From the NCBI GenBank assembly GCA_009841235.1, contig VXMH01000061.1:1-64000 (forward strand): 64,000 nt of DNA, written 5' to 3'. Position 1 is the stretch's first letter, and each line of letters begins with the position of its first letter. This document shows, in pieces, positions 16,994 through 25,813 of the stretch. The position numbers were made by a program, and so were the translations under genes. This stretch comes from Caldilineaceae bacterium SB0661_bin_32. GTDB lineage: Bacteria > Chloroflexota > Anaerolineae > Caldilineales > Caldilineaceae. The notes under the pieces were generated by a model. That model saw only the letters and a list, made by a program, of their open reading frames with translations, did not search any database and was not told the origin of the DNA.

Positions 16994-17914
16994 TCAGACC
17001 TGGAGGACGTCTCGAAGGTAGTCCCGGCTCTGCCTGGCGCTTTCGACCGGTGACCAGCCTGGGTCTCGCTGTGAACGGCCTACCGAGTCCTGTTCGACGA
17101 TCATCCAACCCTGATAGCCTTGTGTACGCAGCACGTCGAAGAAGGCGGGAAAGTCGATGGCGCCTCGACCCAACTCGGCGAAGATGTCCATTGCCCAGGC
17201 CTGGCGCATGTGGATCCGTTCTCTTTTCACCTGTTCCAGTTTTTCCGGCCAGACGTCTTTGATATGGAGGTACCAGATGCGGTCGGCGTACTGCTTCGTT
17301 GCTTCGACGACGTCACCGCCGCCGTAGTGGTAGTGGCCGGTGTCGAGGCAGAGTCCGACCAGCTCCGGGTCGGTCATCTCCATGATGCGGGCAACCTCGG
17401 CGGGGGTCTCGACATAGGTGCCGGTGTGGTGATGGAAGACTGTTTTCAGGTTGAAGCGTTCTCTGCAGAGGGTGGCGACGGCCTCCAGCGTATTAGCGGC
17501 GCGCTGCCATTCTTCGTCGGTCCAGCCGTCGCTGCCGTCGGCGGCAACGGAGCCGGCGACCTCCAGGCGTTTTGGCGTAGTATCTCCGGCGATGATGATT
17601 TCCGAGACACTGAAATAGGCGAGCAAGGCGGCAACGCTTTGTACCCGTTCAAGCAAGGGTTCGAGCCCTCCTTCCTGCCCGAGGGGCAGGGCCACGTAGG
17701 AGGAGGCCGCCTTCAGGTTTCTTTGCTCCAGCTCGGTGCGCAACTGTTCTGCTTCGGCGGGAAAAAAGCCGTTCGTACTGATTTCCGTACCTTCGTATCC
17801 GGCCGCTGCGATTCCGTCCAGCATCTGGGCGAAGCTGAGGCCGCTGGTCTTGCTGCCGCCAAAGGAAAGGACGTCCCAACTGATGGGGGCGCTTCCAATC
17901 TTTACTTCGAACAT
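16994..17914 (-). CDS. IolE-like sugar phosphate isomerase/epimerase (xylose-isomerase-like TIM barrel)
   Basis: 306-residue TIM-barrel protein similar to inosose dehydratase IolE. IGSAPISWDVLSFGG at the N-terminus (the usual GSAPDSWGV of IolE), FHHHTGTYVET, LCLDTGHYHYGGGD and WYLHIKDV carry the metal-binding His/Asp/Glu set, and GWMIVEQD provides the last Glu. Length matches IolE (about 300). IolE dehydrates 2-keto-myo-inositol in inositol catabolism; no iolB/C/D is nearby, so a different keto-sugar or inositol derivative is possible. It follows the ATPase gene of the sugar importer on the same strand. Confidence 0.8.
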   Translation of the reverse strand: MFEVKIGSAPISWDVLSFGGSKTSGLSFAQMLDGIAAAGYEGTEISTNGFFPAEAEQLRTELEQRNLKAASSYVALPLGQEGGLEPLLERVQSVAALLAYFSVSEIIIAGDTTPKRLEVAGSVAADGSDGWTDEEWQRAANTLEAVATLCRERFNLKTVFHHHTGTYVETPAEVARIMEMTDPELVGLCLDTGHYHYGGGDVVEATKQYADRIWYLHIKDVWPEKLEQVKRERIHMRQAWAMDIFAELGRGAIDFPAFFDVLRTQGYQGWMIVEQDSVGRSQRDPGWSPVESARQSRDYLRDVLQV

Positions 17915-18037
17915 AGTTCCTCACTTCATGGGTTTTCGGTGGGTGCTCGGGAACCTGCAGGCGGACCGACTGGAGAATAGGCAAGTGTGAAGCGTTGCGC
18001 AGCCTTGCCTGGCGTAGGTCAGAATCCGCTCCCTGGC

Positions 18038-19120
18038 TCAGCGAATGGCTGCGCCGGTGTCGTCGTCGAAGAGATGAAAGCGGTTGAAGGAGAGGCTGAG
18101 GGTATCGCCCTCGCGCACTTGCGTCGCGGCCACATCCTTGACCTTGAGGAGGAGGCCCTCTTTCTCGATGTCAAGAATCGTCTCCGAGCCGAGCGGTTCC
18201 AGCAGGAAGACCCTGGCTTGATTGGCGCCGTCGTCGTCCATGGTGAAGCGGATCTCTTCGGGGCGGACTCCGAGGGTACAGACGCCGCTAGGACAGAGTT
18301 CGGCAGCGCGGTCGGCCATTTCAGCGCTGACCGGAATGACGAACTGATCGCTCTTATGGACTGTTTTGCCGTTCTCTTTTTGCAGTGCGCCGGGGATGAA
18401 GTTCATCGGGGTGGAGCCGACGAAGCGGGCGACGAAGTTATTGGCCGGCATATCGTAGATCTCGCTGGGCGTGCCCAGTTGTTGCAGGGTGCCCTGGTTC
18501 ATCACCGCGATCTGATCGGCCATTGTCATGCCTTCGACCTGATCATGGGTCACGTAGATCATTGTGGTGCCCAGTTCGTGCTGCAGCCGCTTGATCTCGG
18601 CGCGCATGTATACCCGAAGCAGGGCGTCGATGTTGGAGAGCGGTTCGTCCATCAGGAAAACTACGGGTTCACGGACAATTGCTCTACCGAGGGCAATGCG
18701 CTGCTGCTCGCCGCCGGAGCAGAGGCCTGGCGGCCGTTCCAGGGTATGCGTGATGCCCAGCATTTCGGCTACGTCGCGGACGCGGCGCTCGATCTCGTCT
18801 TTTGGCGTTTTGCGGAGGCGCAAAGGATAGGCGATGTTGTCGAAGGCAGTGAAATGGGGGTAGAGGGCATAGCTCTGGAAGACGAGGGCGACATCGCGTT
18901 CGCGCGGTTCGAGGTCGTTGACGCGCGTCTCGCCGATATAGATGTCGCCGTAGGTGGGGCGCTCCAGACCGGCTACGCAGCGCATCGTGGTGGTCTTACC
19001 GCAGCCGGAGGGGCCGAGGAGGACAACAAGGTCGCCATCGTTGACGACCAGGTTGAGTTGATTGACGGCGCAAGTGTCGCCGAAGTACTTTGTCAGGCCT
19101 TCTATTCTTACTTCCGCCAA
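18038..19120 (-). CDS. Carbohydrate ABC transporter ATPase (MalK/UgpC/MsmK type)
   Basis: 360 residues. Walker A GPSGCGKTT near residue 38, Q-loop FQSYALYPHFTAFDN, signature CSGGEQQRIALGRAI, Walker B VVFLMDEPLSNIDA and H-loop YVTHDQVEGMTMAD are intact. The C-terminal ~120 residues form the OB-type regulatory domain (TLGVRPEEIRF) of CUT1-family ATPases. The signature CSGGE and the DEPLSNID (instead of SNLD) are small deviations. It follows the two permeases and the binding protein. As the only CUT1 ATPase in the window it may also power the second MalEFG set at 38088-41597, which lacks its own. Confidence 0.92.
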   Translation of the reverse strand: MAEVRIEGLTKYFGDTCAVNQLNLVVNDGDLVVLLGPSGCGKTTTMRCVAGLERPTYGDIYIGETRVNDLEPRERDVALVFQSYALYPHFTAFDNIAYPLRLRKTPKDEIERRVRDVAEMLGITHTLERPPGLCSGGEQQRIALGRAIVREPVVFLMDEPLSNIDALLRVYMRAEIKRLQHELGTTMIYVTHDQVEGMTMADQIAVMNQGTLQQLGTPSEIYDMPANNFVARFVGSTPMNFIPGALQKENGKTVHKSDQFVIPVSAEMADRAAELCPSGVCTLGVRPEEIRFTMDDDGANQARVFLLEPLGSETILDIEKEGLLLKVKDVAATQVREGDTLSLSFNRFHLFDDDTGAAIR

Positions 19121-19222
19121 AGTCTACTCTCCTTTTGCTCTCGGTAGCGAGCTTCCGCGAATCACTGGCGGTCCTGAGTCTAAAGCATCCCGCTGCAACG
19201 GATATCTGAGGTCATTGATTGC

Positions 19223-20137
19223 TCACTGGCCGCTGGCGACGCCAAAGGTCAGCCCGCGCACGAGGAATCTCTGTAGAGTGAAGGCTGCCACCAGAACCGG
19301 AAAGACAGCGATCGTTCCCGCGGCGCTGACGACGCCCCAGTCAAGCTCATGCTGCGGAATCTGCGCCTGGATGGCGATCGGGAGGGTCATGGTTTTCATG
19401 GAATTAACGAAGTAGAGGGCGATGATGTACTCGTTCCAGTTAAAGATAAACAGAAGAATTGCGATCGAAAAGAGGCTGGGAAAAATTAGAGGCAGCAGGA
19501 TGCGGCGCACGGCGCCGAAACGGGTATCTCCATCCATCAGGGCAGCTTCCTCCACGTCCATGGGGACGTCCATAAAGGTGCCGCGCAGGACCCAGACGGC
19601 GAAAGCTGTGTTGAGAACGGTATAGAGGATGATCAGGGTATATTTTTCGTCGATAATTCCAAGATCACTGCCGAGGAGGAAAAGGGGAATTGCTGAGGCG
19701 ATGGGGGGCAGGAGAGCGACGAGACCCATCAAACCGACGACGATTGCAACGAACTTGAAGGGCAGGCGCATCCTGGTGGCGGCGTAGGCGGCGGGGACTG
19801 AAATGATTAGGCAGATGATGGTTGCCAAGGTGGCAACGACGAGACTGTTGTATACGTTTTCGAGGATGCGGCGCTCAAAGATGGTCACCCAGGCGTCAAG
19901 ACGGGGATCTGTCGGGAAGAAACGGGGCGGGATGTGGGCGAGGTCGCGCAAAGATTTGATGGAAGAGATGGCGACCCAGTACATGGGGACGAGGGTCCAG
20001 AAAGCGGCGAGGTAGAGGACGATGACAACGAGCAGTTTTCGCAGGTTGAAACGGCGTTCCTGTACGGCCATTTCAACAGTTTGGGGCACGGTCTCGGTTG
20101 TTGCCGTCTCTCTCGCTTCGGTTTGTGCCATCAGCAT
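19223..20137 (-). CDS. Carbohydrate ABC transporter permease, MalG type
   Basis: 304 residues, six predicted membrane segments (first at FNLRKLLVVIVLYLAAFWTLVPMYW), with the EAA loop DVPMDVEEAALMDGDTRFGAVRRILLPLIFPSL that contacts the ATPase, as in MalG-type CUT1 permeases. AAGGAG lies 3 nt before the first ATG (20137) and 9 nt before a second in-frame ATG at 20131, so the latter is equally likely. It is the third gene of the importer unit, 29 bp after the MalF-type gene. Confidence 0.9.
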   Translation of the reverse strand: MLMAQTEARETATTETVPQTVEMAVQERRFNLRKLLVVIVLYLAAFWTLVPMYWVAISSIKSLRDLAHIPPRFFPTDPRLDAWVTIFERRILENVYNSLVVATLATIICLIISVPAAYAATRMRLPFKFVAIVVGLMGLVALLPPIASAIPLFLLGSDLGIIDEKYTLIILYTVLNTAFAVWVLRGTFMDVPMDVEEAALMDGDTRFGAVRRILLPLIFPSLFSIAILLFIFNWNEYIIALYFVNSMKTMTLPIAIQAQIPQHELDWGVVSAAGTIAVFPVLVAAFTLQRFLVRGLTFGVASGQ

Positions 20138-20165
20138 ATACTCCTTGGAATAACGACCGTCAAGC

Positions 20166-21131
20166 TCACCGGCTTCTGCGCTCCACCCACAGATATCTTA
20201 CGAAGATCGTGCCGGCGATGTAGGTCATCAGCAGCATGACGAGCACCGCCGCAGAGGCGTAGTGGGGCTTTAGCCGCTGGAAGGACATACCGTAGATGTA
20301 CCAGGACAGGTTCCAGGTAGCGCGACCCGGGCCGCCCTGGGTGGTGGCGGCGATGGTGCCGATGGTGCGGGTGGACCAGACAAAGACGAGGATGGTGGCG
20401 ATGGCGAACATCGGCCTGATATAGGGGAGGGTCATGTCCCAGAAGGCGCGCCAGCGGGTTGCGCCATCGACGGCGGCGGCCTCGTAGATGTCACGTGGGA
20501 CCTGGTTGAGGCCGGCGTAGAGAAGCAGGAATGCAAGGGGGCTGATGCGCCAGACCTCGACGACACAGAGGGCGATAAAGGCGGTATCGGCCTTTACGAG
20601 CCAGATTATCGGTTCAATGCCGAGTGCAGTGAGTGGAACGTTTACGAGTCCCAAGGTGGGGTGGTACATGATCTTCCACATCATACCGGCGACGATTTCT
20701 GAGACCATGAGTGGAATTATAAGGATGGAGATCCAGATAGCCTTGCGGCCGGCATAGTCGCTGTGCACAAGCAGGGCCAGCCCCAACCCTACGAGCAGGC
20801 ACATGGGAACGACCACGATGCCCATCTTGAGGCTGAAGATCAGCGCGCCGTGGAAGATGGTGTCCCTGGTGAGCCGGGAGAGGTTGGCCAAGCCGATCCA
20901 CTCACCTTTTTCGCTGGTGAGAATCAGCCAGAAGTTGTAAACGATGGGATAGAACTGGACCAGGATCAATGCCAGGAGGCTGGGCACGATCAGCATTACG
21001 CCGAGGCGGTTGTCGCGAAAGTTGAATAGCTCGGACCACATGCCCTGGGGAGGCGGAGGCTGGGTGTTCACGCTATTCGCGCTGCTCGCGCCCTGGCCAG
21101 GCAAGGGACTAACGGTCTGCTGTACGGTCAA
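20166..21131 (-). CDS. Carbohydrate ABC transporter permease, MalF type
   Basis: 321 residues starting at a TTG at 21131 that has a strong SD (AAGGAGG, 6-nt spacer). The ORF track start at 21245 has no such support. A Pro/Gln-rich cytoplasmic leader (QTVSPLPG...PPPPQGMW) precedes the first membrane segment LGVMLIVPSLLALILVQFYPIVY. The EAA loop is QVPRDIYEAAAVDGATRWRAFWDMTLPYI. About six membrane helices. It pairs with the MalG-type gene downstream to form the membrane channel. Confidence 0.88.
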   Translation of the reverse strand: MTVQQTVSPLPGQGASSANSVNTQPPPPQGMWSELFNFRDNRLGVMLIVPSLLALILVQFYPIVYNFWLILTSEKGEWIGLANLSRLTRDTIFHGALIFSLKMGIVVVPMCLLVGLGLALLVHSDYAGRKAIWISILIIPLMVSEIVAGMMWKIMYHPTLGLVNVPLTALGIEPIIWLVKADTAFIALCVVEVWRISPLAFLLLYAGLNQVPRDIYEAAAVDGATRWRAFWDMTLPYIRPMFAIATILVFVWSTRTIGTIAATTQGGPGRATWNLSWYIYGMSFQRLKPHYASAAVLVMLLMTYIAGTIFVRYLWVERRSR

Positions 21132-21246
21132 CGATGCCCTCCTTGGACCGGTAGGTATTGAAGGCGACCTTGAATGGGGATGTTCTGAAGTGTGCGCACA
21201 GGGAGAGAGGCGTGAGGGGGAATCTCGCCTCTCTCTGGAATGCACG

Positions 21247-22590
21247 TTAGTTGGTAACGCCCTCCATTTCGAGACGGATTTCGGCGCCAGCCTGCTCGCA
21301 GGCTTCCTGGCCGGTTATGTCACCGGCGCCGACAGCGCTGAACGCCGGCCCAAGGATAGCGAGGCTGATTCCCGTGGCCTGGGTGCTGCGGGGCCGCCAC
21401 TTCGGCGGAACCATCAGGGCCTCAAACTGGGCCGGGAACCAAGGCTTTTCCAGGATCAGTTCAGGGTCGTTGAAGACGGACTTGCGGAAGGGGATGCCGC
21501 CGGCGTGGGCATAGGCCAACGCGTGCTCCTGGTTGTAGTGCATCCACTCCATATAGGTCCAGGCGGCGTCCTTGTGCTCGGAATGGGCATTGAGCACGAG
21601 GCCCCAGTGGCCCATCATGGAGACATGGGGAGCGCCGACCTCGGAGGCGGGCAGAGGCAGATAGAGCATCTTGCCGGCTACGTCGGAGTCGGTCTCGTCC
21701 TCAAAGGCGGCGTAGGCGTCGCCCGGCCAGCCGATGCCCATCATGGCGCGCCCGGAGACGACCTCGGCGACCATTTCGGTCGTGCCGTAGGTATTGCCGC
21801 CCGGCGGCAGGTACTTGCTCAGCTGCTCGTAGAGCGTGAGCGCGTCGCAGCCGGCCTCGTTATCGAGAATGACGTTGAACTCGTCGTCGAAGATGCCGCC
21901 GCCCATCGACCACAGCAGGGCCAGTGCGTCACTGCCGGCTGCGCCGCGCACGTTGTAACCGTAGAAGGGTGGGTCGCAATCGGGACAGTGGACTTGCTCA
22001 GCGATTGCCAGTACGTCATCCCAGGTTACAGGCGGATCGAGTCCGCGTTCGTCAAGGATGTCCTGGCGGATGTAGAACATGATTACGTTGCCCTGGATGG
22101 GCAGAGCGTGCAGGTCCGGGCGCTCACCGGTCTGGAAGTCCAAGGGGATGGGACCGTAGGGGGGAGGCCAGGAGAAGACGTCGTAGGAGACCTGGGGCAC
22201 GTCGTCGTCGCGGGTTGCGTCGTAGGCTTCGGTAAGATTGACGGACAACCCACCGTCAACGATGTTCGGCATCCAGGGATCGTCGGCGAAGATTACGTCG
22301 AATTCACCGGACTCGGTGCGGGCCAGCGAGATCACCTTTTCGAAGAATGTCGTCCAGGGGAAAGGCGCTACTTCGACCTTGATGCCCGGGTTTTCTTCTT
22401 CAAACTGCGGGATCAGTGCGACGAGGCCATCAGCCAGGGGGCCCTGGGCGGTAATGATACTGATGGTGACTTCCTCTTCCATCTCCTCTTCCATGGCCCC
22501 GGTCTCCGCCGGCGCCGCGGGCGCTGCGCAAGCCGACACCATGACCGCCATCACCAGGACGAAGATGGTGAACAGATAGAGCTTTCTCAT
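21247..22590 (-). CDS. Carbohydrate ABC transporter substrate-binding lipoprotein
   Basis: 447 residues. Lipoprotein signal MRKLYLFTIFVLVMAVMVSAC with the lipidated Cys at ~21, then an Ala/Pro and Glu/Met-rich linker (EEEMEEEVT) typical of Chloroflexota binding proteins. The mature domain is a family 1 (MalE/UgpB-type) solute-binding fold: LIPQFEEENPGIKVEVAPFPW, DVIFADDPWMPNIV, PPVTWDDVLAIAEQ. It captures a sugar outside the membrane and delivers it to the two permeases. An AAGGAGG site precedes the ATG at 22590. It is the first gene of the long minus-strand unit. Confidence 0.9.
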   Translation of the reverse strand: MRKLYLFTIFVLVMAVMVSACAAPAAPAETGAMEEEMEEEVTISIITAQGPLADGLVALIPQFEEENPGIKVEVAPFPWTTFFEKVISLARTESGEFDVIFADDPWMPNIVDGGLSVNLTEAYDATRDDDVPQVSYDVFSWPPPYGPIPLDFQTGERPDLHALPIQGNVIMFYIRQDILDERGLDPPVTWDDVLAIAEQVHCPDCDPPFYGYNVRGAAGSDALALLWSMGGGIFDDEFNVILDNEAGCDALTLYEQLSKYLPPGGNTYGTTEMVAEVVSGRAMMGIGWPGDAYAAFEDETDSDVAGKMLYLPLPASEVGAPHVSMMGHWGLVLNAHSEHKDAAWTYMEWMHYNQEHALAYAHAGGIPFRKSVFNDPELILEKPWFPAQFEALMVPPKWRPRSTQATGISLAILGPAFSAVGAGDITGQEACEQAGAEIRLEMEGVTN

Positions 22591-22939
22591 GACTTTGCTT
22601 CCTCCTTACTGAAATAGATTTGGAGAGAACTGCACTGGAGTTCCACGGATTTGCGATACTTGCAGGCACTTGGCAAGGTCGAATGACAGGGGAGGATCTA
22701 TCCTGTTGAAAAGGTTTGGCTGGCAGGCATTCTGGAAGAGATTGCAGACTTTGTCAAGTACCCAAAATCGGGAACAGGCATGAGTAGACCCTTAGGTGAG
22801 GAGATACCGGTTTCGGGTCATACGGTAAAGAGCGTGCCGTTGTTGAGCTGGATCGTCGTAGGATAGCCGATGTGCCAGTACAGTCGATGGGCTGCCCTGG
22901 TGACGCTAGTGAACGATTTGACGCAGGTGGCTGGAGCGC
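22591..22939. other. intergenic region upstream of the sugar importer
   Basis: 349 bp with no credible coding frame. It carries the likely promoter of the minus-strand importer operon (listed separately). I see no other repeat, RNA gene or terminator. Confidence 0.5.
22729..22757 (-). promoter_or_regulatory. candidate sigma-70 promoter of the sugar importer operon
   Basis: On the minus strand a perfect -35 TTGACA (22752-22757) is followed after 17 nt by CAGAAT (22729-22734), a 4/6 match to the -10 box. It lies about 140 bp upstream of the binding-protein start. No operator palindrome is obvious. Confidence 0.35.
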
Positions 22940-23251
22940 TTACTTCTTTGGGGAGGAGGGGGGCGCGGGTTCCGTACGCCGCAACAGTTGTCTGAGCGTT
23001 GCCTGGGACCTCTCGGCTTTGCTCTGTGCCTGGATCACGGCTGACGTCACCTGTGCGGCCGTCTCTTCGGTCTTAGAGCGGGCCTTGCTGCTGGCGTTCT
23101 GCAGATTTTCAAGACCGGACTGAGCTCCGCCCAGCACCCATCTCATGCCCTGCACGGCCAGAAAGGCAATGGCCAACGGAATCAGGCAAAGTAGGAAGAT
23201 GTGGATCGAGATCCAGACGACGGACAGATTGCGCCAGAATTCAAGAGACAT
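22940..23251 (-). CDS. Small membrane-anchored protein with a helical tail
   Basis: 103 residues from MSLEFWRNLS (ATG at 23251). One hydrophobic segment (VVWISIHIFLLCLIPLAIAFLAVQGM, about residues 10-35) is followed by a long charged helix with Ala/Gln/Glu/Lys (SGLENLQNASSKARSKTEETAAQVTSAVIQAQSKAERSQ) that could form a coiled coil, and a Pro/Lys end. I recognise no family. It resembles small single-pass proteins common in Chloroflexota whose function is unknown. It is isolated, divergent from the plus-strand RhaD-SDR gene 290 bp away. Confidence 0.6.
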   Translation of the reverse strand: MSLEFWRNLSVVWISIHIFLLCLIPLAIAFLAVQGMRWVLGGAQSGLENLQNASSKARSKTEETAAQVTSAVIQAQSKAERSQATLRQLLRRTEPAPPSSPKK

Positions 23252-23541
23252 GGAATTGAGGGAAAACGACCAGACAGAACGGATTGTCGCGGCCTGAAAA
23301 ATTGCCTGTTCTGACCGGAAGACAGGCTGCGCTGCAACCAAATTGTAACAAAGCACGACGGGCGCGTCCAGATTCGCCTGCCCTCTTCCCGAAAGCCAAC
23401 TGTTAGCGCTGGCATTCGCTTTCTGCTACACTGCCAACTGCAGTGACCAGCCGCAGAAGACCAACGGCTGGCGATACCACTTTTCCAACTGGGCACGGGG
23501 CACTGGCCACCCGTCTTCTTCTTCATTTTCGGAGTCTTGAC

Positions 23542-25731
23542 ATGACTGCACCCAGCAAATATCGACACGTATCCTACCTTTGGGATGAAGAAACTGCAGC
23601 CGGACTCGATCCGGTCGAACGTCTTGTGTACCGCTCCAATCTGCTGGGCCAGGACCAGCGAATCACCAACACGGGCGGCGGCAACACGTCCTCCAAATAT
23701 ATGGAGACCGATCCGCTTACGGGCGAATCGGTTGAGGTGCTGTGGGTCAAGGGGTCGGGCGGCGACCTGCGCACTTCGAAACGGGAGAACTTCTCCTCGC
23801 TCTACATGGACAAGATCCGGCAGCTGCGAGCCATTTACGACGCGGCCGACGAGAAAGGGCTCAAGACACCGATTGAAGACGAAATGGTGGGGAAGTATCT
23901 CCACTGTGTCTACGACCTCAACCCGCGCGCCTCTTCCATCGACACGCCGCTGCACGCTTTTATTCCCGCTCCCATTGTGGACCACACGCACCCAAACGCT
24001 GTCATCGCCATCGCCGCGGCCGAGGATGGTGAGGCGCTGACTGCCGAGATCTTCGGTGATCGGCTGGGCTGGGTGGAATGGCAGCGGCCCGGCTTTGATC
24101 TTGGGCTGGTGATGGGCGATATGGCGGCCGCGAGTCCGGCGATGGAAGGGATCATGATGGGCGGCCATGGGTTGATCAACTGGGCCGGGGACGACAAAGC
24201 CTGCTACGAGTCGAGCCTGGATATTATCGAGAAGGCTGCACTTTACATCGAGAGCCGGGACAAGGGGGCAAAGACCTTTGGCGGTCAGAAGTACGCGGCG
24301 CTTGCCGATGGCGAGCGGGAGACGCTGCTGGTGGAGCTGCTGCCGGCGCTGCGGGGCATGGTCAGCCAGGAAAATGTTTTCGTCGGCACGGTGCAGGCGG
24401 ACGAGGCGATTTTGCGCTTCGTCAACAGCAACGACGCGGCCCGGCTCGCGGAATTGGGCACGTCCTGTCCGGACCACTTCCTGCGCACCAAGATCAAGCC
24501 TCTCTATGTGGATTGGGATCCGAAGACGAAGGATGCAGGGGCGCTGCTGGCGAAGCTGGAGAGTGGGCTGGCCCAATACCGCCAGGACTACGCCGACTAC
24601 TACGACGCGCACAAACATCCCGATTCCCCGGCGATGCGCGACCCGAACCCGACGGTGATTCTGATTCCCGGGATTGGCATGATCGCGTGGGGGAAGAACA
24701 AGAGTGAGAGCCGGGTGACGGCGGAGTTCTACAACTGTGCGGTGGAGGTGATGCGCGGCGCGGAGACGGTCAGTCAATACGTGGCGCTGCCCAAGCAGGA
24801 GGCCTTCGATATCGAGTACTGGCTGCTGGAGGAGGCGAAGCTGCGGCGGATGCCGCCGGAACAGGAGCTGGCGCGCAACGTCGTGGTTGTGGTCGGCGCG
24901 GGCAGCGGCATCGGCAGGGCGATCGCGCACCGCGTGGCAAAGGAGGGCGCGCATGTGGTCTGCGCGGACCTGAACGCGGAGGCGGCGCAGGCGACTGCGG
25001 ATGAGTTGACCGGCATTTACGGGGTCGGTATCGGCGTCGCGGGTACGGGAATCTCGGCGTGCGGGCCGGCGATCGGGCTGGGCGTAGACGTGGGCGGCCG
25101 CGCGAGCGTGAGGGCGCTCTTCCAGGAGACGTTGCTGGCCTATGGCGGCATAGACCATCTGGTCATTACAGCCGGCTTCTACCACCCGCCCGATGCCAGC
25201 GGCCAGATTCCCGACGAGAAGTGGGGCACAACGTTCGACGTGAACGTCAAAGGGGCATATATCGTTGCGGACGAAGCGCGCAAGATCTGGCGGGCGCAGG
25301 GGCTGCCGGGCTCGCTGGTGATCGCGACCAGCGTCAACGGCGCGGTGGCCAAGAAGGGCTCGCTGGCCTATGACACGAGCAAGGCGGCGGCCAACCATCT
25401 TGTGCGGGAGCTGGCGATCGAACTGGCGCCGAATGTGCGCGTCAACGGACTGGCCCCGGCTACGGTAGTGACCGGCAGCTCGATGTTCCCGCGCGAGCGG
25501 GTCATATCGGGGTTGCAGAAGTACGGGCTGCCCTTCGACGAGGGGGAAGAGACGGAGGCGCTACGGGACCGTTTGGCGGCATTCTATGCCGAGCGCACGC
25601 TGACGAAGCAGGCGGTCCTGCCGGAAGATCAGGCCGAGGCCGCCTACCTGCTGCTGAGCGGGGCGCTTTCCAAGACGACGGGGCAGATACTCAACGTGGA
25701 CGGCGGGTTGGTGGAGGCTTTCCTGCGCTAA
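23542..25731 (+). CDS. Bifunctional rhamnulose-1-phosphate aldolase / short-chain dehydrogenase (RhaD-ADH type)
   Basis: 729-residue two-domain enzyme. Residues ~1-420 are a class II aldolase/adducin domain with the zinc-binding IVDHTHPNAVIAIAA. Residues ~430-729 are an SDR with VVGAGSGIGRAIA, NVKGAYIV, the catalytic AYDTSK and the closing TTGQILNVDGG. Such fusions cleave rhamnulose-1-phosphate (or a similar ketose phosphate) to dihydroxyacetone phosphate and lactaldehyde and oxidise the latter. The start is MTAPSKYRHV at 23542 with GGAG 8 nt upstream. No rhamnose isomerase or kinase is in the window. A 738-codon open frame on the opposite strand over this gene is a GC-codon shadow. It heads a plus-strand gene run. 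Confidence 0.88.
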   Translation: MTAPSKYRHVSYLWDEETAAGLDPVERLVYRSNLLGQDQRITNTGGGNTSSKYMETDPLTGESVEVLWVKGSGGDLRTSKRENFSSLYMDKIRQLRAIYDAADEKGLKTPIEDEMVGKYLHCVYDLNPRASSIDTPLHAFIPAPIVDHTHPNAVIAIAAAEDGEALTAEIFGDRLGWVEWQRPGFDLGLVMGDMAAASPAMEGIMMGGHGLINWAGDDKACYESSLDIIEKAALYIESRDKGAKTFGGQKYAALADGERETLLVELLPALRGMVSQENVFVGTVQADEAILRFVNSNDAARLAELGTSCPDHFLRTKIKPLYVDWDPKTKDAGALLAKLESGLAQYRQDYADYYDAHKHPDSPAMRDPNPTVILIPGIGMIAWGKNKSESRVTAEFYNCAVEVMRGAETVSQYVALPKQEAFDIEYWLLEEAKLRRMPPEQELARNVVVVVGAGSGIGRAIAHRVAKEGAHVVCADLNAEAAQATADELTGIYGVGIGVAGTGISACGPAIGLGVDVGGRASVRALFQETLLAYGGIDHLVITAGFYHPPDASGQIPDEKWGTTFDVNVKGAYIVADEARKIWRAQGLPGSLVIATSVNGAVAKKGSLAYDTSKAAANHLVRELAIELAPNVRVNGLAPATVVTGSSMFPRERVISGLQKYGLPFDEGEETEALRDRLAAFYAERTLTKQAVLPEDQAEAAYLLLSGALSKTTGQILNVDGGLVEAFLR

Positions 25732-25813
25732 CGAACAAGACGGTTCAGAATGGTTGAGCAAGTTGCAGCCGCGCCGGACTGCGACTGATTGTCTGACAAC
25801 GGAGACGAAACCG

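Noticed and set aside
21010-22617. 535-codon open frame on the plus strand
   Set aside because: Antisense to the binding-protein gene; no recognisable domain and low-complexity Gly/Val/Asp content.
23182-25398. 738-codon open frame on the minus strand
   Set aside because: It lies antisense to the RhaD-SDR fusion, which has clear domains; the composition (Arg, His, Pro-rich) is a GC-codon shadow.
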